From: Candidatus Moraniibacteriota bacterium
Lineage (GTDB): Bacteria; Patescibacteriota; Minisyncoccia; Moranbacterales; UBA1568
Direction: 5' to 3'
Length of the DNA stretch: 35,638 nucleotides
Assembly (NCBI GenBank): GCA_903859375.1
Contig: CAIOMK010000007.1
Span: forward strand, 1-35,638
The translations under genes were made by a program, and so were the position numbers. Of this stretch, positions 7,872 to 15,704 are shown in pieces; positions within the stretch are counted from its first letter, which is position 1, and each line of letters starts with the position of its first letter. The notes under the pieces were generated by a model. That model searched no databases. It worked only from the letters and a program-made list of their open reading frames with translations, and had not been told where the DNA came from.

Positions 7872-8897
7872 CTTACTGTCTCCCGACGTGACGGTGGGTG
7901 TGGGTGTGGGTGTGGCCACAGAGGCCGGTACCAGAGTTGTCGGGGTCGTGGGAGCGACCGGCGGAGGTGTCCAGTCCGTGTATGAGAAGAACGCCTTGTT
8001 CTCGGTACGAAGGTCTATATAGCGAAGCACGGAGCGCCTCTCGACCGGAATCTCTTTCTCCAGCACGAGCTTCAGGGAATCGATTGTCTTGTCCGGGTCG
8101 ATACCAAGGTTCACCAGGAGATCCCATCCCTGCTCCGTCGTGATACGCACCTCGTCGGACACGCGCGACGGGGAATGGAACGGGACGGTGATACCGATAT
8201 CTCCGCGATCGCGGATACTCCGCTCCAACAGCATGATCGAATGGGACGCCTTCACGGAAAGAAGCGGCTCCCCGACAGCCACAAGACGGGCACTCCCGTC
8301 GATGACGCGAAGCAGGAACGGCTCATTCTCAGGCGTCTCCGCGAATCGGGCATCCTGCGCGTTCCCGGCATCATCTACTAGGACACAGGAATTATTTGCA
8401 CACCACAACAGTATCCGGTCACGTTCGGAAATCTCGATATTCACCTTGTCCGGAAACTGTCGGGTGACGGAAGCGCTTTTGAGCTTCGGAAATTCAAGGA
8501 GCAGATCCCTTTCGATCGAAAAGGAAGGCATAAGGAAAAAATTGTCTCCCGGAAGGATTCGGAAACGTTTCCCGGACAGTCGGTCGCGGACAAAGGCGTC
8601 GATCCTCTCCGACGGGATGTCGTGATTGCCAGATATCGAGATCGTGCGTACGGTATGGAAATCGGAAAAGAAAAGAGTGAAAACGATAACGGCGATCACT
8701 ATGCCCCACAAGACGGTTATCCCCCACCCGATGCCGGAACCGGTTTGCTTTTCCCGGACAAGCAACGGTTTCCGAAGCTTCTTATCGGGAAGAAACGCTT
8801 CCCGAAACAGACTCTCTTTCGGGAGTTTTTTCAGCTTCCCGGGTTTCATGGCCGGTGTCACTTTTGTCGTATTGTCTTTTTTTTGTCGTGTGTTCAT
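7863..8897 (-). CDS. ftsQ: Cell division protein FtsQ/DivIB
   Basis: Bitopic divisome protein of 344 aa that links early and late division proteins. A basic cytoplasmic tail (1-56) precedes one membrane segment (about 58-77, GWGITVLWGIVIAVIVFTLFF), then a POTRA domain (about 80-155, starting VRTISISGNHDIP) and the beta domain ending with YIDLRTENKAFF, a hallmark of FtsQ. The C-terminus is a Pro/Thr-rich tail encoded by a GGGTGT-type microsatellite (about 7890-7915) and ends KKK within the terminator stem. It follows holB with an 11-bp gap, so it is probably the last gene of an operon that begins upstream at a glycosyltransferase gene. Confidence 0.85.
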   Translation of the reverse strand: MNTRQKKDNTTKVTPAMKPGKLKKLPKESLFREAFLPDKKLRKPLLVREKQTGSGIGWGITVLWGIVIAVIVFTLFFSDFHTVRTISISGNHDIPSERIDAFVRDRLSGKRFRILPGDNFFLMPSFSIERDLLLEFPKLKSASVTRQFPDKVNIEISERDRILLWCANNSCVLVDDAGNAQDARFAETPENEPFLLRVIDGSARLVAVGEPLLSVKASHSIMLLERSIRDRGDIGITVPFHSPSRVSDEVRITTEQGWDLLVNLGIDPDKTIDSLKLVLEKEIPVERRSVLRYIDLRTENKAFFSYTDWTPPPVAPTTPTTLVPASVATPTPTPTVTSGDSKKK

Positions 8898-8908
8898 TTC
8901 CCTTTCGA

Positions 8909-9808
8909 TCAGAATGCTACGAGAAACAGCCGGTCGATGAGCAATCGTGCATTCGCGTTGGTGTCCCGGAGCAAGCGCGTCGTTTTCTCGATCTCCTCAA
9001 GACGCCGATACAACAAAACGGTTTCCCTGACAGATGCGTCGAGTGGCTGTCTTTTCCTCAGGCCGGACGTCCACCATTCGAACAGATCGGCCGTCTCCAT
9101 CGGGGACACCGACAATTTCTCCGCATGGGCGATCCGTTCCGAAAAAGAAAGTGCCGATAGTTTGAACAACGGACGAAGCAGATCCTGTCGTTCGATGAAT
9201 TTTTCCGGATCCGTCACCGCACCGGCTATGATACCCGGCCGGCCGAGCGTATAAAAGAACTGCGCTATCGGCGTCTTCCCTTCCGGAATCGACACTCCCA
9301 TGTTCGCCGACATGACGCTTTCCGGAATCAACGAGAACGGCACCCGGAACATGCGGGAGACCACCGTGTCCCGAAGCGCGCCGGGACGTGACACGATAAG
9401 GATGAGTATGGAGGTCGTGTTCGGTTCCTCAAGCGTCTTCAGAAGCGCATTCTGTGCGTTCTCATTCATCCGGTCGGCGTCATCGATCAAGACGACACGC
9501 CGTTTCGACTCCGCCGGAAAACGGCTCAGGAACAGACCGACTTCACGGACATCCTCGACGAATATTCCTTTTTTTGCATTCTTCCCCTTCTTTGCATTCT
9601 TTCTCACATGCGGGACGACCAGGAGAAAATCCTGTTTCAGCGACGGGTCCCCGTTCGGACAACCGAGGAGCGATGCGGCGAACTCACGTGCCACCAGGCT
9701 TTTCCCGACCCCTTCGGGACCGGAAAACAGAAACGCATGATGCGGAAGCATCCCGGAAGCAATCCTTCCGAGCAATTTCCTCGTGTGTTCATGTCCTATG
9801 ATATCCAT
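8909..9808 (-). CDS. holB: DNA polymerase III delta' subunit (clamp loader)
   Basis: AAA+ clamp-loader protein of 299 aa. Walker A is GPEGVGKS (30-37), Walker B is VVLIDDADRM, and the following QNALLKTLEEPN is the classic clamp-loader signature. The SRC motif reads SRM (VVSRMF), so the Cys is missing, which is common in non-hydrolysing delta' subunits. Only one Cys (LLGCP) remains of the zinc module. Residues 70-81 are KNAKKG twice, an exact 18-bp tandem duplication with two substitutions in the DNA. The gene starts 13 bp after a glycosyltransferase stop and precedes ftsQ. DnaX would be the main paralogue, but the size and lack of a C-terminal tau-like region favour HolB. Confidence 0.85.
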   Translation of the reverse strand: MDIIGHEHTRKLLGRIASGMLPHHAFLFSGPEGVGKSLVAREFAASLLGCPNGDPSLKQDFLLVVPHVRKNAKKGKNAKKGIFVEDVREVGLFLSRFPAESKRRVVLIDDADRMNENAQNALLKTLEEPNTTSILILIVSRPGALRDTVVSRMFRVPFSLIPESVMSANMGVSIPEGKTPIAQFFYTLGRPGIIAGAVTDPEKFIERQDLLRPLFKLSALSFSERIAHAEKLSVSPMETADLFEWWTSGLRKRQPLDASVRETVLLYRRLEEIEKTTRLLRDTNANARLLIDRLFLVAF

Positions 9809-9821
9809 GTCTCGTATCGGT

Positions 9822-10961
9822 TCATTTCAAATGATCGGCTTCCCCTTTCCGGACCGTGTCGCGCCATGCCTCGAGGAAACGCGCCTCGGAAAACCGTCCG
9901 GCCGCGTCCTTGTCCGCGTCATAGGCCGGCTCCCCGCGATCGAGGAATCGTCGAACCGCATCGGCAAGCACTTCCGGTGTCGCCGCACCGAAAAATTCTC
10001 CCGTCCGACCCTCTTGTACGATTTCCATGGTCCCGCCCTTTCCGAGCGCGATGACCGGTGTTCCGAACGAGACGGCCTCCGCGGCTGCCATCCCGAAGTC
10101 CTCTTCCGAAGGGACGATGACCGCTTTGGCACGGCGATAGAGCGAGACCAGTTCGGCATCGTCGACACCGCCGAGGAAAGAGATATTCCCTTCCGCAAGC
10201 GATTCGAACCGATTGCGTTCCCTTCCTTCACCCACTATGCGAAGCGGGAGCCTGAGTTTGTTGAATGCCTCGATCGCGACGTCGATCCCCTTGCTCGCAG
10301 TGAGTCGGGAAACGACCAGGAAGAAATCCTCGCGGGCCGGTTTCTTTTCCTTGTTGCTGGTCAGTGTCACCGGAGGATGTATCACGACGGAGTCGCGACG
10401 ATAGTACTTTTCCGCCCGCGCCCGAGTGTATTCCGAATTGGAAATAAGGACATCCGGCCGATCGGCGGCCTCACGATCCCATACCCGGAGATACGACAGG
10501 AGGATACGGCCGAAAAACCGTCGGATTCCGCCCGCACGGACGACATCGAGGTATTGCTCGTTCGCATCCCACAACAGGCGCATAGGCGAATGCAGATAGG
10601 CTATATGAAGCGTGCGCAACCGTGTCACGATTCCCTTGGACCATGCGCCGGACGACGAGATGACGATATCGAATTCACGGAGGTCGAGCGCTTCGGCCGC
10701 GACCGGATACAGCGGGAGCAGCCACCGATATCGCTTCCGGATGAAACGGGGAAGTTTCTGCAGAAATGACGTCCGTATTTCCCGACCGGCGAACCGACCG
10801 TTCATCACATCACCGTCATAGAGAAGCGTATAGATAGGCGCCTCGGGGTCGAGCTTCACGAGACTTTCGAGGACCCGTTCCGCCCCGCCATACGCCACGA
10901 GAAAATCATGGACGAATGCGACCTTCTTCTCGACCTTCTTCTGTGGAGAGAGCTGTTTCAT
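9822..10961 (-). CDS. GT4-family glycosyltransferase
   Basis: Two-Rossmann GT-B enzyme of 379 aa. The N-terminal domain opens with VAFVHDFLVAYGGAERVL (glycine-rich acceptor side), and the C-terminal domain begins at FFLVVSRLTASKGIDVAIEAF and carries EEDFGMAAAEAVSFGTPVIA, the E-x7-E nucleotide-sugar binding motif. The pattern is that of retaining mannosyl- or glucosyl-type GT4 enzymes acting on cell-surface polysaccharide; donor and acceptor are unknown. It is followed after 13 bp by holB and preceded by another GT4. Its ATG lies in a stutter repeat of three CAATGAA(A/G) units (about 10957-10982) that offers three closely spaced ATGs; the most downstream one is in frame. Confidence 0.85.
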   Translation of the reverse strand: MKQLSPQKKVEKKVAFVHDFLVAYGGAERVLESLVKLDPEAPIYTLLYDGDVMNGRFAGREIRTSFLQKLPRFIRKRYRWLLPLYPVAAEALDLREFDIVISSSGAWSKGIVTRLRTLHIAYLHSPMRLLWDANEQYLDVVRAGGIRRFFGRILLSYLRVWDREAADRPDVLISNSEYTRARAEKYYRRDSVVIHPPVTLTSNKEKKPAREDFFLVVSRLTASKGIDVAIEAFNKLRLPLRIVGEGRERNRFESLAEGNISFLGGVDDAELVSLYRRAKAVIVPSEEDFGMAAAEAVSFGTPVIALGKGGTMEIVQEGRTGEFFGAATPEVLADAVRRFLDRGEPAYDADKDAAGRFSEARFLEAWRDTVRKGEADHLK

Positions 10962-11019
10962 TGCTTCATTGTTTCATTGTTCGGAAACGGCTGCGGCGTA
11001 CCGGAAACGACTAGCGTAT

Positions 11020-12147
11020 TCAACGTCGTATCAGTGCGGCGATTTCATCCGCACAAACGCCCCAATCAAACCGATCGGCGTTCGTTTCGCCTTTTTTTAT
11101 TATAGCACTTCGAACCGCCGGCTCGGAAAGGACTTCCCCTATCCGGAGAGCGATGGACTCGACAGACAAGGGATCCGCATACAGTGCCCCGTCACCGCCT
11201 ATTTCCGGCAAAGAGGAGCTATCGGACGTCACAACGGGTATACCCACCGCCTGAGCTTCGACAACCGGCAATCCGAACCCTTCATAAAGCGACGGGAATA
11301 CGAAAACATCCGCATTTCGAAGGAGTGATCCCTTTTCCTCTTCGCACACGTATCCTTTCTCGATGATCTCATCTTGAAAGTCCGACGCCTCGATCGCGTT
11401 CTTCACGTCCTCATATCCATACCCCGGTTTCCCCACGAGCACGAGCCTGTGCGGTATGCCGTTTCTCTTTTTTAAGATATCGAATGCCTCGACGATCCGT
11501 CTCACATTCTTGCGTTCCTCGATCCGCCCGACAAACAGCAGATACGGCTTTTCGATTTCCGATTCCTTGTTTTCAATTTCATTCTTCGTTCCCCGTTCCC
11601 GTGTTTCGATGTGTGACGTGTGACTTTTGACGTGTGACTCCTCCTCCGGCTTCCCCTCATACACCACCCGGATCTTCCCTTCCGTAACGCCGTAGAGGCT
11701 CATCAGATCACGTTTCGTGTTCTCCGATACCGCGATGACCGTCTCCGCGACACGGCATGAGAACCGGATGACGGCACGCATATACAGCCGGTCCCACGAG
11801 GAATAACTTTCCGGAGAGCATTCATATTCGAGCCCGTGCACGGTCACGACCGAGCGACCCGGATGGATGAACGGAATCGTATGGGCCGGGACGAACAGCA
11901 CGTCGGGACGATGGAGAAGCATCTCGATCGACAGACGGATATGTGTCCAGAACCTCGGAGACCGAAGCGTCCGGACCTGCCACGATGCGGGCAATTCGAA
12001 ATCGGGACCCCGGCCTTCCTGGACATACAAAATCACCCGTTCATCTTTGAGCGGGTCACGCAGATGCGAGATGACCTGATACGCATATTCCTCAATGCCC
12101 GTCCTGTTCCGCAGGAATGCCCGCGACGCGTCGATTCCGATAACCAT
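11020..12147 (-). CDS. GT4-family glycosyltransferase with a low-complexity linker
   Basis: GT-B glycosyltransferase of 375 aa from the ATG at 12147 (MVIGIDASRAFLRNRTGIEEYAYQ). A longer frame up to 12267 runs back over the end of mreB and is not credible. The C-terminal domain starts at PYLLFVGRIEERKNVRRIVEAF and has the donor-binding motif PSLYEGFGLPVVEAQAVGIPVV. Between the two domains lies a polar insert (EEESHVKSHTSHIETRERG and on) encoded by repeated GTCACACGTCA words, an apparent in-frame stutter-repeat insertion. Homologues act in O-antigen or capsule synthesis (RfaB/MtfB type). It begins 22 bp after mreB. A TATAAT hexamer near its 3' end (about 11098) could serve the next gene. Confidence 0.85.
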   Translation of the reverse strand: MVIGIDASRAFLRNRTGIEEYAYQVISHLRDPLKDERVILYVQEGRGPDFELPASWQVRTLRSPRFWTHIRLSIEMLLHRPDVLFVPAHTIPFIHPGRSVVTVHGLEYECSPESYSSWDRLYMRAVIRFSCRVAETVIAVSENTKRDLMSLYGVTEGKIRVVYEGKPEEESHVKSHTSHIETRERGTKNEIENKESEIEKPYLLFVGRIEERKNVRRIVEAFDILKKRNGIPHRLVLVGKPGYGYEDVKNAIEASDFQDEIIEKGYVCEEEKGSLLRNADVFVFPSLYEGFGLPVVEAQAVGIPVVTSDSSSLPEIGGDGALYADPLSVESIALRIGEVLSEPAVRSAIIKKGETNADRFDWGVCADEIAALIRR

Positions 12148-12169
12148 ATCAGTCGGCAGATAACAATCT

Positions 12170-13183
12170 TTATTTCCCGAGCATGATACTCCGTTTGTAT
12201 GCCTCGAGATTCTCAAGCACGATGCCGGTACCGCGTGCGACGCAGAATGCCGGATCGTCCGCGACATAGCACGGCACGCCTATCATCTTGCTGATCAGCT
12301 GGTCGAGAAAACGGAGTTGGGACGTCCCTCCAGACAACACCATGCCCTTGTCCATAATATCCGCCGAAAGCTCCGGCGGCGTCTCCTGCAAGACCTGCTT
12401 CACGACATTGATGATTTCCCGGAGTTCATCTTGGATCGCTTCCGTCACCTCGTTCGAGGAAATAGTCACCGTCCGGGGAAGTCCTCCCATGAGATCCCGT
12501 CCGCGGATGTCCATATGATCCTCCTTGACCTGCGCGATCGCCGCACCGATCTTTATCTTGAGATCTTCCGCCGTCCGCTCGCCGATCGCGAGGCTGTATT
12601 TCCGTTTGATATAGTCCGATATGGCAAGGTCGATCCGGTTCCCACCGACACGTGCCGATGCCGACGCAACCACACCGCCGAGCGAGATGACCGCGATCTC
12701 GGACGTGCCTCCGCCGATATTGATGATCATGTTCCCCTGTGCGGTATGGATCGGGATGCCCGCACCGATCGCCGCGAGGATAGGTTCTTTCACGACATAG
12801 GCCGCGCGTGCGCCTGCCTTGTTCGCCGCGTCGATGACCGCCCGACGCTCGGTCGAGGTGACGCCGGCGGGGATGGACAGCACCACTTCCGGCCGGATGA
12901 GTCGGAATCGTCCGGAAACTTTCTGTATGAAATAACGGAGCATCGCCTCGGTCACACGATAGTCGGCGATCGCCCCGTCCCGAAGCGGTTGGCACGCGAT
13001 GATGGAATCAGGCGTCCGCCCGATCATCTCCTTCGCTTCGTTGCCGACGGCGAGTACCTTGTTCTCGAAGACCGAGACCGCCACAACGGACGGTTCATTC
13101 ACGACGACGCCTTTCCCCGGCACGAACACGAGCGTATTCGCGGTTCCGAGGTCTATGCCGATTTTTCTCACGAATGGATTCAT
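12170..13183 (-). CDS. mreB: Rod-shape determining protein MreB
   Basis: Bacterial actin of 337 aa that organises lateral-wall peptidoglycan synthesis at the membrane. Visible motifs are phosphate 1 IGIDLGTANTLVF (8-20), the second phosphate loop NIGGGTSEIAVIS (about 155-167) and the adenosine motif VLSGGTSQLRFLDQL. Length is typical. It is followed by a GT4 gene after 22 bp and preceded by murA, a clear wall-synthesis neighbourhood. A weak hairpin (13229-13246) and a parS-like box (13186-13201) sit in its upstream gap. Confidence 0.96.
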   Translation of the reverse strand: MNPFVRKIGIDLGTANTLVFVPGKGVVVNEPSVVAVSVFENKVLAVGNEAKEMIGRTPDSIIACQPLRDGAIADYRVTEAMLRYFIQKVSGRFRLIRPEVVLSIPAGVTSTERRAVIDAANKAGARAAYVVKEPILAAIGAGIPIHTAQGNMIINIGGGTSEIAVISLGGVVASASARVGGNRIDLAISDYIKRKYSLAIGERTAEDLKIKIGAAIAQVKEDHMDIRGRDLMGGLPRTVTISSNEVTEAIQDELREIINVVKQVLQETPPELSADIMDKGMVLSGGTSQLRFLDQLISKMIGVPCYVADDPAFCVARGTGIVLENLEAYKRSIMLGK

Positions 13184-13185
13184 AA

Positions 13186-13201
13186 GATATCACGTGAAAA
13201 A
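13186..13201. promoter_or_regulatory. Degenerate parS-like box in the mreB upstream gap
   Basis: GATATCACGTGAAAAA matches the ParB site consensus TGTTTCACGTGAAACA at 12 of 16 positions, read on the complementary strand. ParB is encoded 11 kb away. The mismatches are at the outer positions. The site is intergenic, 3 bp from the mreB start. Confidence 0.25.
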
Positions 13202-13228
13202 CACGCTGTGAAAAGTAAAAATAATCGT

Positions 13229-13246
13229 GTCCGATACATACCGGAC
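13229..13246 (-). terminator. Weak intrinsic terminator between murA and mreB
   Basis: GTCCG, 8-nt loop, CGGAC (13229-13246), followed on the minus strand by ACGATTATTTTTACTTTT. The stem is only 5 bp, so partial read-through from murA into mreB is likely. Confidence 0.45.
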
Positions 13247-13274
13247 GCCTCATTTTTCGTTTTATTTTTGTCTG

Positions 13275-14537
13275 TTACGCATCGACGCGCCTGATGTCCG
13301 CTCCGAGCGCCGAGAGTCTCTCCTCTATCCGCTCATATCCGCGGTCGACCTGGTAGATGTCCTCGATGACGGTCTTGCCTTCGGCCACGAGTGCCGCGAT
13401 GATGAGTGCCGCTCCGGCCCGGAGGTCGTAACTGCGGATCGTCGTCCCCCGAAGTTTCGCCGGCCCGCGGAACCGTACCTGATGAGGATTCAATACCGTC
13501 GCATGTGCCCGCATCTTCTCGAGCTCCGCCACATAATTGAAGCGCCCCTCGAAAACGGTATCGAACAGAAGGGTCTCCCCATCGGCCAGTGCCGAAAGGA
13601 CGCCGAACGGCGCCTGCACGTCCGACGGTATGCCGGGATAGGTTCGGGTATCGATCTTCGACACCGCGACGAGCTTCTTGGCCGGGACGACTGTGATGGA
13701 TTCGCCCTCGATACGGAAGTCCGCACCGAACTCGCGGAGTTTCTCGAGTATGATATCGAGATGATGCTCGTGCGCGTTCCGCACGGTGATCGGACTCCCG
13801 GTCGCGACACCGAGGACGAGAAAGGTTGCCGCCTCGTTCGCATCCGATATGACCGTGTGCTCGGCGCCGGACAGGTGATCGGTGCCTTCGATCTCGATCA
13901 CATGCGTCCCGAGTCCGGACACCTTCGCGCCCATCTTCCGCAGAAATTTTCCGAGGTCCTCCACATGCGGTTCCGCGGCCGCGACACGGATGATCGTCTT
14001 TCCGGGCATCCCCGCCGCGAGCATCATCGCATTCTCGGTCGCCGTCACGGACAGCTCCCGCAATGCGATCTCCCCCGGTTTCCGCCCGGTCGCGTCGATA
14101 CGGTATTCTTTGCCGTCGCCCTCGATCTCCACGCCGAGTTTCCGAAGCGCGTCGAAGTGTGTCCCCACGGGACGTGCGCCGATGACACATCCGCCCGGAT
14201 GCGCGAGCGTGAACAGACCGAAACGCGCCGAGAGCGATCCGAGCAACAGTATCGAGGAGCGGATCTTCTTCACGGGCGTCACGTCCATCTTGGACGGATC
14301 CACATCCTTCGGGGTCACCGCGACAGTCCGTTCATCGCGCCACTCGACCGTCACACCCATACTTTCAAGAATTTCAAGCAACCGAAACACGTCCTCGATA
14401 CGCGGTACGTTTCCTATAACGCTCGTTTCGGCAGAGAGAAGCGTCGCTGCCAGGACAGGCAGTGCCGCGTTCTTTGAACCACGCACGTCGATAGCTCCGG
14501 AAAGCCTTTTTCCACCTTCTATTTCGAATCGTTCCAT
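13275..14537 (-). CDS. murA: UDP-N-acetylglucosamine 1-carboxyvinyltransferase MurA
   Basis: First committed enzyme of peptidoglycan synthesis: transfers enolpyruvate from PEP to UDP-GlcNAc. From the ATG at 14537 the protein has 420 aa and starts MERFEIEGGKRLSGAIDVRGSKNAALP, the classic MurA beginning with the catalytic Lys (K22). The catalytic Cys is C117 in HPGGCVIGARPVG, so the enzyme should be fosfomycin-sensitive (lineages with Asp here are resistant). An in-frame start at 14573 adds 12 residues encoded by the promoter itself and is rejected. A good promoter ends 8 bp before the ATG, which would give a leaderless mRNA. mreB follows. Confidence 0.96.
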   Translation of the reverse strand: MERFEIEGGKRLSGAIDVRGSKNAALPVLAATLLSAETSVIGNVPRIEDVFRLLEILESMGVTVEWRDERTVAVTPKDVDPSKMDVTPVKKIRSSILLLGSLSARFGLFTLAHPGGCVIGARPVGTHFDALRKLGVEIEGDGKEYRIDATGRKPGEIALRELSVTATENAMMLAAGMPGKTIIRVAAAEPHVEDLGKFLRKMGAKVSGLGTHVIEIEGTDHLSGAEHTVISDANEAATFLVLGVATGSPITVRNAHEHHLDIILEKLREFGADFRIEGESITVVPAKKLVAVSKIDTRTYPGIPSDVQAPFGVLSALADGETLLFDTVFEGRFNYVAELEKMRAHATVLNPHQVRFRGPAKLRGTTIRSYDLRAGAALIIAALVAEGKTVIEDIYQVDRGYERIEERLSALGADIRRVDA

Positions 14538-14544
14538 AGGTATA

Positions 14545-14573
14545 ATTCTAGCCCAATATTCGGTTTCAGGCAA
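14545..14573 (-). promoter_or_regulatory. murA promoter giving a near-leaderless transcript
   Basis: TTGCCT (14573-14568), 17 bp, TAGAAT (14550-14545) on the minus strand. The expected start site, 6-7 bp downstream, falls at the A of the murA ATG (14537) or one base before. No Shine-Dalgarno is possible on such an mRNA. Confidence 0.65.
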
Positions 14574-14609
14574 GAAAAATAGCCTCAGAAAGCCTTAACG
14601 ACTTTCCAC

Positions 14610-14642
14610 AAAAAAAGAAGAACCCTCAATGGGGTTCTTCTT
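14610..14642 (-). terminator. Intrinsic terminator after the CAP-protein gene
   Basis: On the minus strand AAGAAGAACCC (14642-14632) pairs with GGGTTCTTCTT (14625-14615), followed by seven T. It isolates murA from upstream transcription. The 170 bp between it and the CAP-protein stop contain an A/T-rich tract and a 23-codon ORF (14626-14697) that I do not regard as supported. Confidence 0.88.
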
Positions 14643-14812
14643 GTATTCGTGTCTGCCGGGAGCACAAGGCTGCCGTGCAGGAGGAAAGAGGATTCATTCC
14701 TGTGAATTTTGTGTTTGTTTTTGTTTTTCTTTTTTAAAAGTGCTTTTTTCCGTTTTTAGACGGAAGGGAATTTTCGGAATCCGAACGCTCTCTTCCACCG
14801 ACAACGGCATCG

Positions 14813-15598
14813 TCAGGAAAGGTATACTCCATCACGCGTCTCATGGGACAGGACCAGGTGCATCAGGAGGGATATCACGACGACCTGAGCCAGTGTGAAA
14901 ACGACTGTCGATATCAGCTCCACGAATCCGTAACGGTTCTCGGTTTCCGTTTTGGCGAACACATCGATATTCGTCAGGGCGCTGCTTGAGATCGATCCGA
15001 CACTGCCGCCGGAAAACAGGCCGTCGGACTGACGTTCATCGGAAGTTCCTGAGACGGACGGTATTCCCCCTTTGCAAAGAGTGAGGGCGTCTTCTTTGGT
15101 AAGCTTGGTCGCGACCTCACGTCCCGACCGTGTCCCGAACATCGCGACGACGATCATCGTTTCGCGTCCTTCGAAATATGTCTTCTTCACCGCCATACCG
15201 ATTTCACTGAATCGCGGGTCAAGAATATTCTGACAATGTTTCTCACTCTGCATCCACGCGACATGTTCGCTTGTCGGATCATTGAAATGAATGGCGAGAT
15301 TCTCACCAGCATAATGATATTCATATCCGACCTTGTCCATGAAGGACCACGGAGTGAGACCGGTAGGAGACGTGTGGGCAAAGTATCCGCCCTTCTCCAT
15401 GTCGGAGAGCTTCGTCGCCGCAGCCCATTCGAGAGAGGTATTCACCGTAAGTTCGGCGATACCACGCTGCTTCCGTTCCTGGTTCGTGAGCGCAAGCTCC
15501 GCTTCGATCCACGGAGACTGTCCGCCGGATGCGAAAGCCGCACTTGTCGGGACAAGCAGGATCGCGATAATACTGGTTATAAGGATGGACCGTTTCAT
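14813..15598 (-). CDS. Secreted, membrane-anchored CAP/SCP-domain protein (YkwD-like)
   Basis: 261 aa with a signal peptide (KRSILITSIIAILLVPTSA, cleavage near residue 24) and a CAP domain at about 33-155. CAP signature residues are H75 (YFAHTSPTG), E99 (AGENLA), and the helix EHVAWMQSEKHCQNILDPRF with H112 and H121, ending FSEIGMAV. A Ser/Gly-rich linker leads to a C-terminal membrane helix (about 225-247, LISTVVFTLAQVVVISLLMHLVL). Bacterial CAP proteins are extracytoplasmic; their biochemical role is mostly unknown (some bind or cleave wall components). Its promoter overlaps the trxB stop, and a terminator-like hairpin lies inside its 5' leader. Confidence 0.88.
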   Translation of the reverse strand: MKRSILITSIIAILLVPTSAAFASGGQSPWIEAELALTNQERKQRGIAELTVNTSLEWAAATKLSDMEKGGYFAHTSPTGLTPWSFMDKVGYEYHYAGENLAIHFNDPTSEHVAWMQSEKHCQNILDPRFSEIGMAVKKTYFEGRETMIVVAMFGTRSGREVATKLTKEDALTLCKGGIPSVSGTSDERQSDGLFSGGSVGSISSSALTNIDVFAKTETENRYGFVELISTVVFTLAQVVVISLLMHLVLSHETRDGVYLS

Positions 15599-15622
15599 AC
15601 GTTTGTTTCGGTATAAAGAAGG

Positions 15623-15657
15623 AAAAGCGGGTGTTCCACACTGGAAACACCCGCTTT
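15623..15657. terminator. Hairpin between trxB and the CAP gene, inside the CAP-gene leader
   Basis: GCGGGTGTT and AACACCCGC form the stem with a short inner CC/GG extension and one bulge; T-rich tracts lie on both sides (TTTTCCTTCTTT on minus). It suits a trxB terminator, but the CAP-gene promoter (15676-15704) is upstream of it, so transcripts from that promoter must pass through it. Confidence 0.75.
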
Positions 15658-15675
15658 CTTCTCACTCACAGGTCT

Positions 15676-15704
15676 ATTATAGCACGAAAAAACGACTCGG
15701 TCAA
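15676..15704 (-). promoter_or_regulatory. Strong sigma70-type promoter for the CAP-protein gene
   Basis: TTGACC (15704-15699), 17 bp, TATAAT (15681-15676) on the minus strand, with the -35 overlapping the trxB stop codon. The start site near 15668 gives a leader of about 70 nt that contains the hairpin at 15623-15657. Confidence 0.8.

Noticed and set aside
12148-12267. N-terminal extension of the second GT4 gene
   Set aside because: It would overlap mreB by nearly 100 bp and adds no conserved residues; the ATG at 12147 begins the Rossmann fold.
12317-13294. Long plus-strand frames opposite mreB, murA and the first GT4 gene
   Set aside because: Arg/His/Asp-rich translations typical of the reverse complement of GC-rich genes; the minus-strand genes are certain.
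14626-14697. 23-codon ORF on the minus strand after an A-rich tract
   Set aside because: It has an ATG near AGGA but the stop lies in the terminator loop, the peptide has no recognisable feature, and an ORF this short is expected by chance.
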